Below, piece by piece: positions 33,201-39,278 of a DNA stretch of 43,741 nucleotides. The notes below the pieces were generated by a model. It was not told the origin of the DNA. It saw only the letters and a program-made list of their open reading frames with translations, and did not search any database. The DNA comes from an uncultured Pseudomonadota bacterium (GTDB lineage: Bacteria; Pseudomonadota; Gammaproteobacteria; Xanthomonadales; Ahniellaceae), in the NCBI GenBank assembly GCA_937996755.1, contig CALKUS010000016.1:1-43741 (forward strand). Direction: 5' to 3'. Positions within the stretch are counted from its first letter, which is position 1. The number at the start of each line of letters is the position of its first letter. A program made the position numbers and the translations under genes.

Positions 33201-34340
33201 GATGCTGCCCGGCCCCTGGAAATAGCCGGCGCGGATGATCACGATGCCGCCGCCCGCGCCACCACTCGAGGTCACGCCGGCCGAGTTGTTGCGCGTGCCC
33301 GCGCCGCCGCCACCGCCCATCACGACGCGGTCGAAGGTGGTCGCGAACGCCGCGCCGCCGAAACCGCCGCGCGGGAGGTTCGACTGCCAGGTGTTGCCGC
33401 CCTGCCCGCCGATGCCGCCGTTGCCGCCGCCGCCACCGCCGGAATTCTCGTCGTTCGCGGACGGGTTGCCGTCGGTGCCGCCGCCGCCGGCATTGCCCGG
33501 CGCGCCGCGCGCGAAGCTGCCGTTGTTGTATCCCTCGTCGCCGCCGGTGAAATCGACGACCGTGCCCGCCTGCTGGTTGTAGACGTAGCGCGGCGTACCC
33601 GCGATGCCTTCGCCCTTCGACGAGTTCGCCGCGTTCGTCGCGTTCGTGCGGTAGTCGGTGTTCGCGCCGGCACCACCGCCGAGCTGCAGGATGCCGCCGC
33701 CGCGGAAGCCGCGGCCGGACACGTCGATGGAATTGCCGTTCAGCGCCACCTTGCCCACGGAATCGATCACGACGACGCCGCCGGTGCTGCCATTCCAGTA
33801 CGGCGACGTGACCGTGCCGCCGAGCGTGGCGTTGCGGTATTGCGGCACGCGGATGATCTGCCAGGTCTGGCGCCCGCGATTCGTCGCGCGGTTGCCCTGC
33901 TCGTAGGCCTTCAGCAGGCCGCCGCTGCTGCCCGCACCCACCAGCGTGAGCGTGCCGCCCGCGAGCGGCACGGCCGAGGCCGCGCGCAGGAATTCGTACT
34001 GGCCCACGGCGGACGCCGTCGAGCCGCGCGCCGTGCCGTTTCCGTCCGTGTTGTCGCCGTAACCGTCGTCGTTGTTGCTGTCGATCGTCGCGTCCTGCAT
34101 CTGGATCGCCAACAGCAGGTCGCCCACGGCGATCGGCGTCGCGGCGCCCGTGGCAGCACCCAGCGTGATCGACGTCTCGTTGACGGCCCCGTCCTCGGTG
34201 GCCGGGTAGTAGGTATTGACGATGCCGCTCAGCGATAGCTGGTTGCCGTCGTTGCCGGGCGTGGCACAGAGCGTCTGGGCCTGGAGCGGGCCGGCCGCCA
34301 GCAGCGCGGCGAGCAGGAAGAAGCGGCGGAACGGATGCAT
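30285..34340 (-). CDS. Secreted glycine-rich gingipain-like C25 cysteine peptidase
   Basis: A 1,351-residue secreted protein. A signal peptide (about 1-22, ending LQAQ) is followed by a long Gly/Asn-rich region with strand-like repeats (about 40-500), including GGGGGG runs. An Fn3-like segment (about 515-610, LRWTTATETGNVAFRVY) and a gingipain prodomain-like region follow. The C25 peptidase domain takes the last 400 residues. The catalytic pair is H1224 (FYGHSAPGQW) and C1258 (LQWGCWNT), 34 residues apart, against 33 in RgpB (H211, C244). Trp-rich flanks and VLIAGGDTYDYADNL also fit the family. No C-terminal sorting domain is seen. Its stop is 5 bases before the cyclase start, so it is probably the first gene of the lasso transcript. 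Confidence 0.85.
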   Translation of the reverse strand: MHPFRRFFLLAALLAAGPLQAQTLCATPGNDGNQLSLSGIVNTYYPATEDGAVNETSITLGAATGAATPIAVGDLLLAIQMQDATIDSNNDDGYGDNTDGNGTARGSTASAVGQYEFLRAASAVPLAGGTLTLVGAGSSGGLLKAYEQGNRATNRGRQTWQIIRVPQYRNATLGGTVTSPYWNGSTGGVVVIDSVGKVALNGNSIDVSGRGFRGGGILQLGGGAGANTDYRTNATNAANSSKGEGIAGTPRYVYNQQAGTVVDFTGGDEGYNNGSFARGAPGNAGGGGTDGNPSANDENSGGGGGGNGGIGGQGGNTWQSNLPRGGFGGAAFATTFDRVVMGGGGGAGTRNNSAGVTSSGGAGGGIVIIRAGYFQGPGSILANGATGPAPDNDGGGGGGAGGSIVLKSDPATTFNVLTTINLRANGGVGADAWINEPPNGTPGARHGPGGGGAGGVIWTGSNMTTFAVRQVNGGAQGRTTTALDNYGAGGGAGYVGTVTFTGQLPGVNPGYECVTTPVTLAFAASDGTHLRWTTATETGNVAFRVYEGAAGHRRPATGTPVASLRTTTGERSDYTLALTAPPLDGQWWLGDVDVHGGERLAGPFVAGQRYGAQPLDDRVDWRSIRAALAAGAPKAAVAASAEARVRVVERGFQRVTFEALLAAGVDLAGARAGDIAVTRRGQPVARYVDGPATFGPGSAIEFYAEPDDSLYSRAGVHVVSRDATRALGIATLDDVAGTPVATWSFAEARYAPDRQYNIGSPTSDPWYAERLLAYAGTPATFATTLSVDALAAVPGVPAEARADLVGVTQWSGDAPDHRVVLALDGGPATTTTADGIAAWSATIATAGLADGGHELRVAATGDTGYDFDLVYVDALALRYPRLPVARDGRWLGLAVATSPTPANAVLGTLPGAETGASLLVDGFEVAATSRSGASLVVHGLPASDVVAYRRLGGSWQRVRDVRTAAEPGGFAAFVAAGDVPRGDWWVASRAAFFQPAVDALPPAADILSGAATWLAISRPAFDASLAPLVARRRAQGLASDVVDVEQIYRRYSGGTPDPAAITAYLRDAVALRGTRYVLIAGGDTYDYADNLGIGSVSLVPTAYARTSDVIRYAPADGLLADLDGDELADLPIGRLPARSPADLDALVAKILAYESGTSREALLVAGAAEAGGSFRTATDDFAAQLPGAWQFARAYVDDLGVPGARAALLDGFGRGPGLVSFYGHSAPGQWTFDPIFTAADVATLGNAGHPSLVLQWGCWNTYFVAPAANTLAHSLLLTPERGASAAFGSTALTEVASHAALGNLLFPELATGTRVGDAVLAAQRRVALASPERRDAWLGTALLGDPAMPLR

Positions 34341-34663
34341 GTGCGAGTCGACCCCCTGTCAGGGGGCGCGCGGGCACGCCCCGTGTGCCCCGGGCGCCAA
34401 GCAACCCGGGTGCCATCTGCAACATCTGGTGCAAGGTTCGCAAGCCACTGATTCACAAGGCGCGAACCGGGCAAGCGCAGCGCTCGGCGGCGATGCTGCC
34501 TGGCGCATCGTGTCAGAAAGCTGCGAACTGCGTCACATCCTAGCGGCAGCCGGCAGCGCCGTGACCTGTCGTCCGCCTGACGGTTCGTCGCTCGCCGCCA
34601 ACGGTCGGCGCTCGTTGCCGTCGGCGCGCGCCCCGGCGGACAATCGCCCCTCCACGGACCGGG
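34341..34663. other. Divergent intergenic region between the C25 gene and ETF-QO
   Basis: These 323 bases contain no credible gene. Small G/C palindromes (CCCTGTCAGGGGG near 34356 and a GC-rich stretch near 34370-34395) lie in the C25 leader. A plus-strand promoter for ETF-QO is listed separately. I find no clear minus-strand promoter for the C25/lasso operon, which must start somewhere here if the unit is transcribed from its first gene. Confidence 0.5.
34615..34644 (+). promoter_or_regulatory. Candidate sigma70 promoter for ETF-QO
   Basis: TTGCCG at 34615-34620 and GACAAT at 34639-34644 are 18 bases apart. Transcription would begin near 34651 and leave a leader of about 13 bases before the ATG at 34664, unless a later ATG (34673) is used. 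Confidence 0.4.
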
Positions 34664-36277
34664 ATGACCGCGATGAGCGAACGCGAGGTGATGGAGTACG
34701 ACGTCGTCACCGTGGGCGCCGGCCCGGCCGGGCTCGCGTTCGCGATCCGGCTCAAGCAACTCAAGCCCGACATCCGCGTCTGCGTGCTCGAGAAGGCGTC
34801 GACGATCGGCGCGCACATCCTCTCGGGCGCCGTGATCGAGCCGGGCCCGCTCGATGCGCTGCTGCCGGACTGGCGCAAGAACCCGCCGCCGGTCTGCGTG
34901 CCGGCCGGCGTCGACGAGTTCTGGTGGCTGCGTGGCCCGGACAAGGCGACGAAGCTGCCGACGCCGCCGCAGATGCACAACGCGGGCAACTTCATCGTCT
35001 CGCTCGGCGCGCTGTGCGCGTGGCTCGCGCCGCAGGCCGAAGCGCTCGGCGTCGAGATCTATCCCGGCTTCGCCGCGGCCGAGACGCTGATCGACCCCGA
35101 GACGAAAGCCGTGATCGGCGTGCGCATCGGCGACATGGGCATCGCGCGCGACGGCAGCCACAAGCCCACCTACACGCAGGGCATCGACATCAAGGCGCCG
35201 CTCACCGTGTTCGCGGAAGGCGCGCGCGGCCACCTGACGAAGCAGCTCGTCAAGCGCTACGGCCTCGACGCGCAGAGCGACCCGCAGGTCTACGGCATCG
35301 GCATCAAGGAGCTCTGGCAGCTCGCGCCGGGCAAGGGCACGCCGGGCAAGATCGTGCACACGATGGGCTGGCCGCAGGACAACGCGACCTACGGCGGCAG
35401 CTTCATCTACCACCTCGCGAACGACCAGCTCGCGATCGGCTTCGTCTCGGGGCTCGACTACAAGGACCCGCTGTTCCAGCCGTACGAAGCGTTCCAGCAG
35501 CTGAAGCACCACGCGATGGTCAAGCCGCTGCTCGAAGGCGGCAAGATCCTCTCGGCCGGCGCGCGCGCGATCGCCGCGGGCGGCTACCAGTCGCTGCCGA
35601 ACGTCGAGATGCCCGGCGCGATCCTGATCGGCGACTGTGCGGGCACGCTGAACGTGCCGAAGATCAAGGGCACGCACCAGGCGATCCGCACCGCGATGCT
35701 CGCCGCCGAGCACCTCGCCGCGAAGGGCAACGCCACCGGCTTCAACTTCGTGCTGCGCAACTCGCCCGTGCTCGCCGAGCTGCGCAAGGTGCGCAACATC
35801 AAGCCCGGCTTCAAGAAGGGTTTCTGGTTCGGGCTGATCAACTCGGCATGGGAGACGGTGACGATGGGACTGTCGCCCTGGACGCTGCGCCATAAACCTG
35901 ATTTCGCGCAGCTCAAGCGAGTCGACGAATACCCCTCGCCCGACCGCCACTACGTGCCGCGCGACCTGCCGCCGCGCGATCGCCTCGCGGGCGTCTACTT
36001 CGCCGCGACCGAGCACGACGAGGACCAGCCCGTGCACCTGCACGTGCTGGACACGAACGTCTGCATCACGAAGTGCGCGGCGGAATTCCAGAATCCGTGC
36101 ACGCGCTTCTGCCCCGCCGGCGTCTACGAGATCGTCGGCGACGAGAACGGCAAGCGCCTGCAGATCAACGCCGCGAACTGCGTGCACTGCAAGACCTGCG
36201 ACATCAAGGACCCGTACGAGATCATCAACTGGGTGACGCCGGAGGGTGGCTCGGGGCCGAATTACCAGAATCTCTGA
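34664..36277 (+). CDS. Electron transfer flavoprotein-ubiquinone oxidoreductase
   Basis: A 537-residue membrane-associated flavoprotein that passes electrons from ETF to ubiquinone. The FAD-binding N-terminus has VGAGPAGLAF (G18-x-G20-x2-G23). A family substrate/FAD stretch includes GAHILSGAVIEPGPLDALLPDW. Near the C-terminus the 4Fe-4S cluster Cys are C483 (RFCPAGVYE) and C506, C509 and C512 (NCVHCKTCDIKDP), as in human ETF-QO. The ending INWVTPEGGSGPNYQNL is typical. Start MTAMSEREVMEYDVV at 34664 or the second ATG at 34673. etfB and etfA lie downstream after one unrelated gene. Confidence 0.96.
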   Translation: MTAMSEREVMEYDVVTVGAGPAGLAFAIRLKQLKPDIRVCVLEKASTIGAHILSGAVIEPGPLDALLPDWRKNPPPVCVPAGVDEFWWLRGPDKATKLPTPPQMHNAGNFIVSLGALCAWLAPQAEALGVEIYPGFAAAETLIDPETKAVIGVRIGDMGIARDGSHKPTYTQGIDIKAPLTVFAEGARGHLTKQLVKRYGLDAQSDPQVYGIGIKELWQLAPGKGTPGKIVHTMGWPQDNATYGGSFIYHLANDQLAIGFVSGLDYKDPLFQPYEAFQQLKHHAMVKPLLEGGKILSAGARAIAAGGYQSLPNVEMPGAILIGDCAGTLNVPKIKGTHQAIRTAMLAAEHLAAKGNATGFNFVLRNSPVLAELRKVRNIKPGFKKGFWFGLINSAWETVTMGLSPWTLRHKPDFAQLKRVDEYPSPDRHYVPRDLPPRDRLAGVYFAATEHDEDQPVHLHVLDTNVCITKCAAEFQNPCTRFCPAGVYEIVGDENGKRLQINAANCVHCKTCDIKDPYEIINWVTPEGGSGPNYQNL

Positions 36278-36291
36278 CGCCCGGGGGACGC

Positions 36292-37323
36292 ATGAACGCC
36301 ATGCACCGGATCCGCTGCGCGCTCGTCGCTTCGCTCGCCGTGGTCGGCACGACGCAGGCGGCCGACGAGTTCGTCATCACGGTGCCTTCGGGCCAGCCCG
36401 CCGTGCAGCGGATCGCGCCGGGCGCAGCGGCGACGCTCACGTTGAACGTGCGGCGCCGTTCGGACAACGGCAGCGGGATGGCGATGCTCCTGGACCCGAC
36501 GTTCAGCGGCGCTGCCGGCTACGAGATCACGGGCGCGCCCGCGGCGAATTGCGGTCCGGGGCAAGCGGTCGTGTTCCGCGGGCGACCGATGATCGGACTG
36601 CCGCTGGCGACGCCCGTCGGCAGCGACACGTTCACGTGCACGTACCAGGTGCGCCGACTCGCCGGCAGCCGCGACCTGCGCCTCCAGGTGTGCGAACGCG
36701 AATTCGACATCCAGTGCGTGGCTTTCGGATCGGACGGACTCACGGTCGGCGACGTCCCGGACTTCGCGATCCGCGTCGAGCCCGCCGCACCCGCGCCGCG
36801 CGGCGCGACGTCGGCGCTCGTGCGGGTGGTCGCGACCAACCCGACGCCGTGGCCCGTGTCGACTCGCCCGGTGGGCGCCGAATGCGCCGAGTTCGGGGGC
36901 GGCGTGCAGACGCTCGGCGCGCCGTTCGAGATCGAGAACGACTTTCCAGGTGCCTGCCCGACGGAGTCGCTGTCGCCGGTCACCGGTTGCATCAATTTCG
37001 GTGGCCAGAATTTCTCTTCGCGGAACTACCAGCTCGGCGCCATCCCGCCGGGCGGCGAGACGTCATGCCTCCTGCGCCTGCGCCTGGCCCAGCCGCTCGA
37101 GGGACCGGTTGCACTCGCGCTGCAGGCTGCCGACAGCGTGACCTACGCCGACACGGGCGTGGGGTACGACGTCGATCGCGCGAACCACATCGTGCCGCTC
37201 GGCGTGGCTCCGCCGTCGTTCGCGGCATCGGTGCCGGTGCTCGACCGCGCATGGGCGGCGGTGCTCGCGGCCGGGCTGTTCGCGCTCGCGGCGATCGTCC
37301 TCGCACGGCGGCGGGCGCGCTGA
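36292..37323 (+). CDS. Secreted protein with VPTL/IPTL-CTERM-like tail
   Basis: A 343-residue exported protein of unknown function. The signal peptide ends at GTTQAA (about residue 23). The body is rich in strands and Pro/Gly with scattered Cys (several near residues 86-150 and 215-260), probably forming disulfides. The C-terminus (about 314-343) is VPVLDRAW, then a hydrophobic helix, then RRRAR, matching the plan of IPTL/VPTL-CTERM sorting tails. No sortase-like partner gene is in the window. It starts 14 bases after ETF-QO and separates it from etfB. Confidence 0.75.
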   Translation: MNAMHRIRCALVASLAVVGTTQAADEFVITVPSGQPAVQRIAPGAAATLTLNVRRRSDNGSGMAMLLDPTFSGAAGYEITGAPAANCGPGQAVVFRGRPMIGLPLATPVGSDTFTCTYQVRRLAGSRDLRLQVCEREFDIQCVAFGSDGLTVGDVPDFAIRVEPAAPAPRGATSALVRVVATNPTPWPVSTRPVGAECAEFGGGVQTLGAPFEIENDFPGACPTESLSPVTGCINFGGQNFSSRNYQLGAIPPGGETSCLLRLRLAQPLEGPVALALQAADSVTYADTGVGYDVDRANHIVPLGVAPPSFAASVPVLDRAWAAVLAAGLFALAAIVLARRRAR

Positions 37324-37353
37324 TCCCGGCTCGGCGATTCGCGGGCGCTGCCG

Positions 37354-37359
37354 TACAAT
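37354..37359 (+). promoter_or_regulatory. Candidate -10 box for etfB
   Basis: TACAAT lies 33 bases upstream of the etfB ATG. No good -35 hexamer is seen at the right distance (TCGGCG is the nearest). Confidence 0.3.
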
Positions 37360-37392
37360 CGCACTCCCCGCTCCATCGCCTCCGGGAACCTC

Positions 37393-38139
37393 ATGAAAAT
37401 CCTCGTCGCCTACAAGCGCGTCGTCGACTACAACGTGCGCATCCAGGTCAAGCCGGACGGGTCCGGCGTCGTGACCGAGGGCGTGAAGCTGTCGCCGAAT
37501 CCGTTCGACGAGATCGCGCTCGAGGAGGCGCTGCGCCTGCGCGAGAAAGGCATTGCGACGGACGTGGTGGTCGCGACGATCGCGCCGGCCGACGCGCAGC
37601 CGCACCTGCGCAACGGCCTGGCGATGGGCGCGAACCGCGCGATCCACGTGGTCACCGACAAGCCGATCCAGCCGCTCACGGCGGCGCGCGCGCTGCTGAA
37701 GCTCGTCGAGAAGGAGCAGCCGCAGCTCGTGATCCTCGGCAAGCAGGCGATCGACGACGACTGCAACCAGACCGGCCAGATGCTCGCCACGCTGTGGCAG
37801 CGCCCGCAGGCGACGTTCGCGTCGAAGCTCGAGGTGAGCGGCAAGGTCGCGAAGGTCACGCGCGAAGTGGACGCCGGCCTCGAGACGATCGAGGTGGACC
37901 TGCCGGCCGTCGTCACCACCGACCTGCGCCTCAACGAGCCGCGCTTCATCAAGCTGCCCGACATCATGAAGGCGAAGGCCAAGCCGCTCGAGACGCTGAA
38001 GCTCGAGGACCTCGGCGTGGAAAGTGGCGACCACCTCACGGTGACGAACCACGCCGCGCCCGCGAAGCGCTCGCGCGGCCGCATGGTGAAGGACGTGCCG
38101 GAGCTCGTAGCAGCCTTGAAGGAAAAAGGTCTCCTTTAA
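37393..38139 (+). CDS. etfB: Electron transfer flavoprotein beta subunit
   Basis: A 248-residue ETF beta subunit that pairs with EtfA and takes electrons from acyl-CoA and other dehydrogenases. The opening MKILVAYKRVVDYNVRIQVKPD is typical. AMP-binding region motifs are GLAMGANRAIHV and LVILGKQAIDDDCNQTGQML. The loop LNEPRFIKLPDIMKAKAKPLE near residue 185-205 is the recognition loop and contains the Leu used to dock with dehydrogenases. Length is normal. A REP palindrome separates it from etfA. Confidence 0.96.
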   Translation: MKILVAYKRVVDYNVRIQVKPDGSGVVTEGVKLSPNPFDEIALEEALRLREKGIATDVVVATIAPADAQPHLRNGLAMGANRAIHVVTDKPIQPLTAARALLKLVEKEQPQLVILGKQAIDDDCNQTGQMLATLWQRPQATFASKLEVSGKVAKVTREVDAGLETIEVDLPAVVTTDLRLNEPRFIKLPDIMKAKAKPLETLKLEDLGVESGDHLTVTNHAAPAKRSRGRMVKDVPELVAALKEKGLL

Positions 38140-38153
38140 ACGGAGCGGCTGTC

Positions 38154-38176
38154 GTAGGAGCCCACCCTGTGGGCGA
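38154..38176 (+). repeat. Single REP between etfB and etfA
   Basis: GTAGGAG-CCCACCCTGTGGG-CGA: the same frame as the REPs in holD and in the large palindromic elements but with a different stem (CCCAC with GTGGG around a CCT loop). It takes up much of the 61-base gap between two genes whose products form a 1:1 complex. Confidence 0.75.
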
Positions 38177-38200
38177 TCAAGAATTCGACGAGACATCGCC

Positions 38201-39142
38201 ATGACGAAGATCCTCATCGTTGCCGAGCACCTCGACGGCAAGCTCAACGACAGCACCGCGAAGTGCGTCAGCTGCGCGAAGCAGATGGCGCCGTCCGCGA
38301 TCGACGTGGTCGTGCTCGCCGCCGACCCGGCCGGCCCGGCCGCCGCTGCCGCGCAGATCGACGGCGTGACCAGGGTGCGCACGGTTGCGAACGCCGCGAA
38401 CGCGCACGCGCTCGCGCAGGTGCTCGCGCCGCAGGTGGCCGCGCTCGCGGCCGACTACACGCACGTCCTCGGCCCGTCGACGACGTTCGGCAAGGACTTG
38501 ATGCCCTGCGTCGCCGCGCTGCTCGGCGAGGCGCAGGTGTCCGACGTGATGAAGGCGCACGGCGCGCACACGTTCGAGCGCCCGATCTACGCGGGCAATG
38601 CGATCGTCACCGTGAAGGCGCCGGAGAATCGCAAGGTGGTCGCCACCGTGCGTACCGCGTCGTACCCGGCCGCCGCGAAGGGTTCCGCTGCCGCGCCCAT
38701 CGAGGCCGCGAGCGTGAGCGCGACGCTGCCGTCGCACACGCGCTTCGTCGAGCTGAAGGCCGGCGCGTCCGACCGTCCCGACCTGCAGTCGGCTTCGCGC
38801 GTCGTGTCGGGCGGCCGCGCGCTCGGTTCGGCCGAGAAGTTCGCGATCATCTACTCGCTCGCCGACAAGCTCGGCGCGGCCGTGGGCGCGTCGCGCGCCG
38901 CGGTCGACGCAGGCTACGCGCCGAACGACCTGCAGGTGGGCCAGACCGGCAAGATCATCGCGCCGGAGCTGTACGTCGCGATCGGCATCTCGGGCGCGAT
39001 CCAGCACCTCACCGGCATCAAGGACGCGGGCACGATCGTCGCGATCAACAAGGACGCGGAGGCGCCGATCTTCGAGGTCGCAGACTTCGGCCTGGTCGGC
39101 GACCTGTTCACGATCCTGCCGGAGCTCGAGAAGGCGCTGTGA
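38201..39142 (+). CDS. etfA: Electron transfer flavoprotein alpha subunit
   Basis: A 313-residue FAD-containing ETF subunit. The C-terminal FAD domain shows the classic segments: VVSGGRALGS, DAGYAPNDLQVGQTGKIIAPELYVAIGISGAIQHL-type sequence and AINKDAEAPIFEVADFGLVGD. The N-terminal domain (about 1-190) pairs with EtfB. Start MTKILIVAEHLDGKL at 38201. An intrinsic terminator lies 27 bases after the stop. Confidence 0.96.
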   Translation: MTKILIVAEHLDGKLNDSTAKCVSCAKQMAPSAIDVVVLAADPAGPAAAAAQIDGVTRVRTVANAANAHALAQVLAPQVAALAADYTHVLGPSTTFGKDLMPCVAALLGEAQVSDVMKAHGAHTFERPIYAGNAIVTVKAPENRKVVATVRTASYPAAAKGSAAAPIEAASVSATLPSHTRFVELKAGASDRPDLQSASRVVSGGRALGSAEKFAIIYSLADKLGAAVGASRAAVDAGYAPNDLQVGQTGKIIAPELYVAIGISGAIQHLTGIKDAGTIVAINKDAEAPIFEVADFGLVGDLFTILPELEKAL

Positions 39143-39168
39143 CGCGAGCGTGAAATCGCGCTCCGACG

Positions 39169-39197
39169 AGCCCCGCCCCGCGCGGGGCTTTTCGTTT
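39169..39197 (+). terminator. Intrinsic terminator after etfA
   Basis: An 8-bp perfect stem AGCCCCGC / GCGGGGCT with a 5-base loop is followed by TTTTCGTTT. This is the clearest intrinsic terminator in the window. Confidence 0.8.
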
Positions 39198-39278
39198 GCG
39201 GAATCTCCGCCGGGTCCGATGCGCTCGCCCTGTTGCGTAACGCTAGACTAGCGACGCCTTCGTACCGAAAAGCTCCGC

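Noticed and set aside
33235..33582. Proline-rich open frame on the plus strand
   Set aside because: It is the complement of the Gly-rich coding region of the C25 protein (GGN codons read back as NCC).
29028..34238. A 1,736-codon open frame on the plus strand, opposite the lasso and C25 genes
   Set aside because: It is antisense to genes with clear motifs, is dominated by Arg/Ala/Gly from GC-rich codon positions, and has no recognisable domain.
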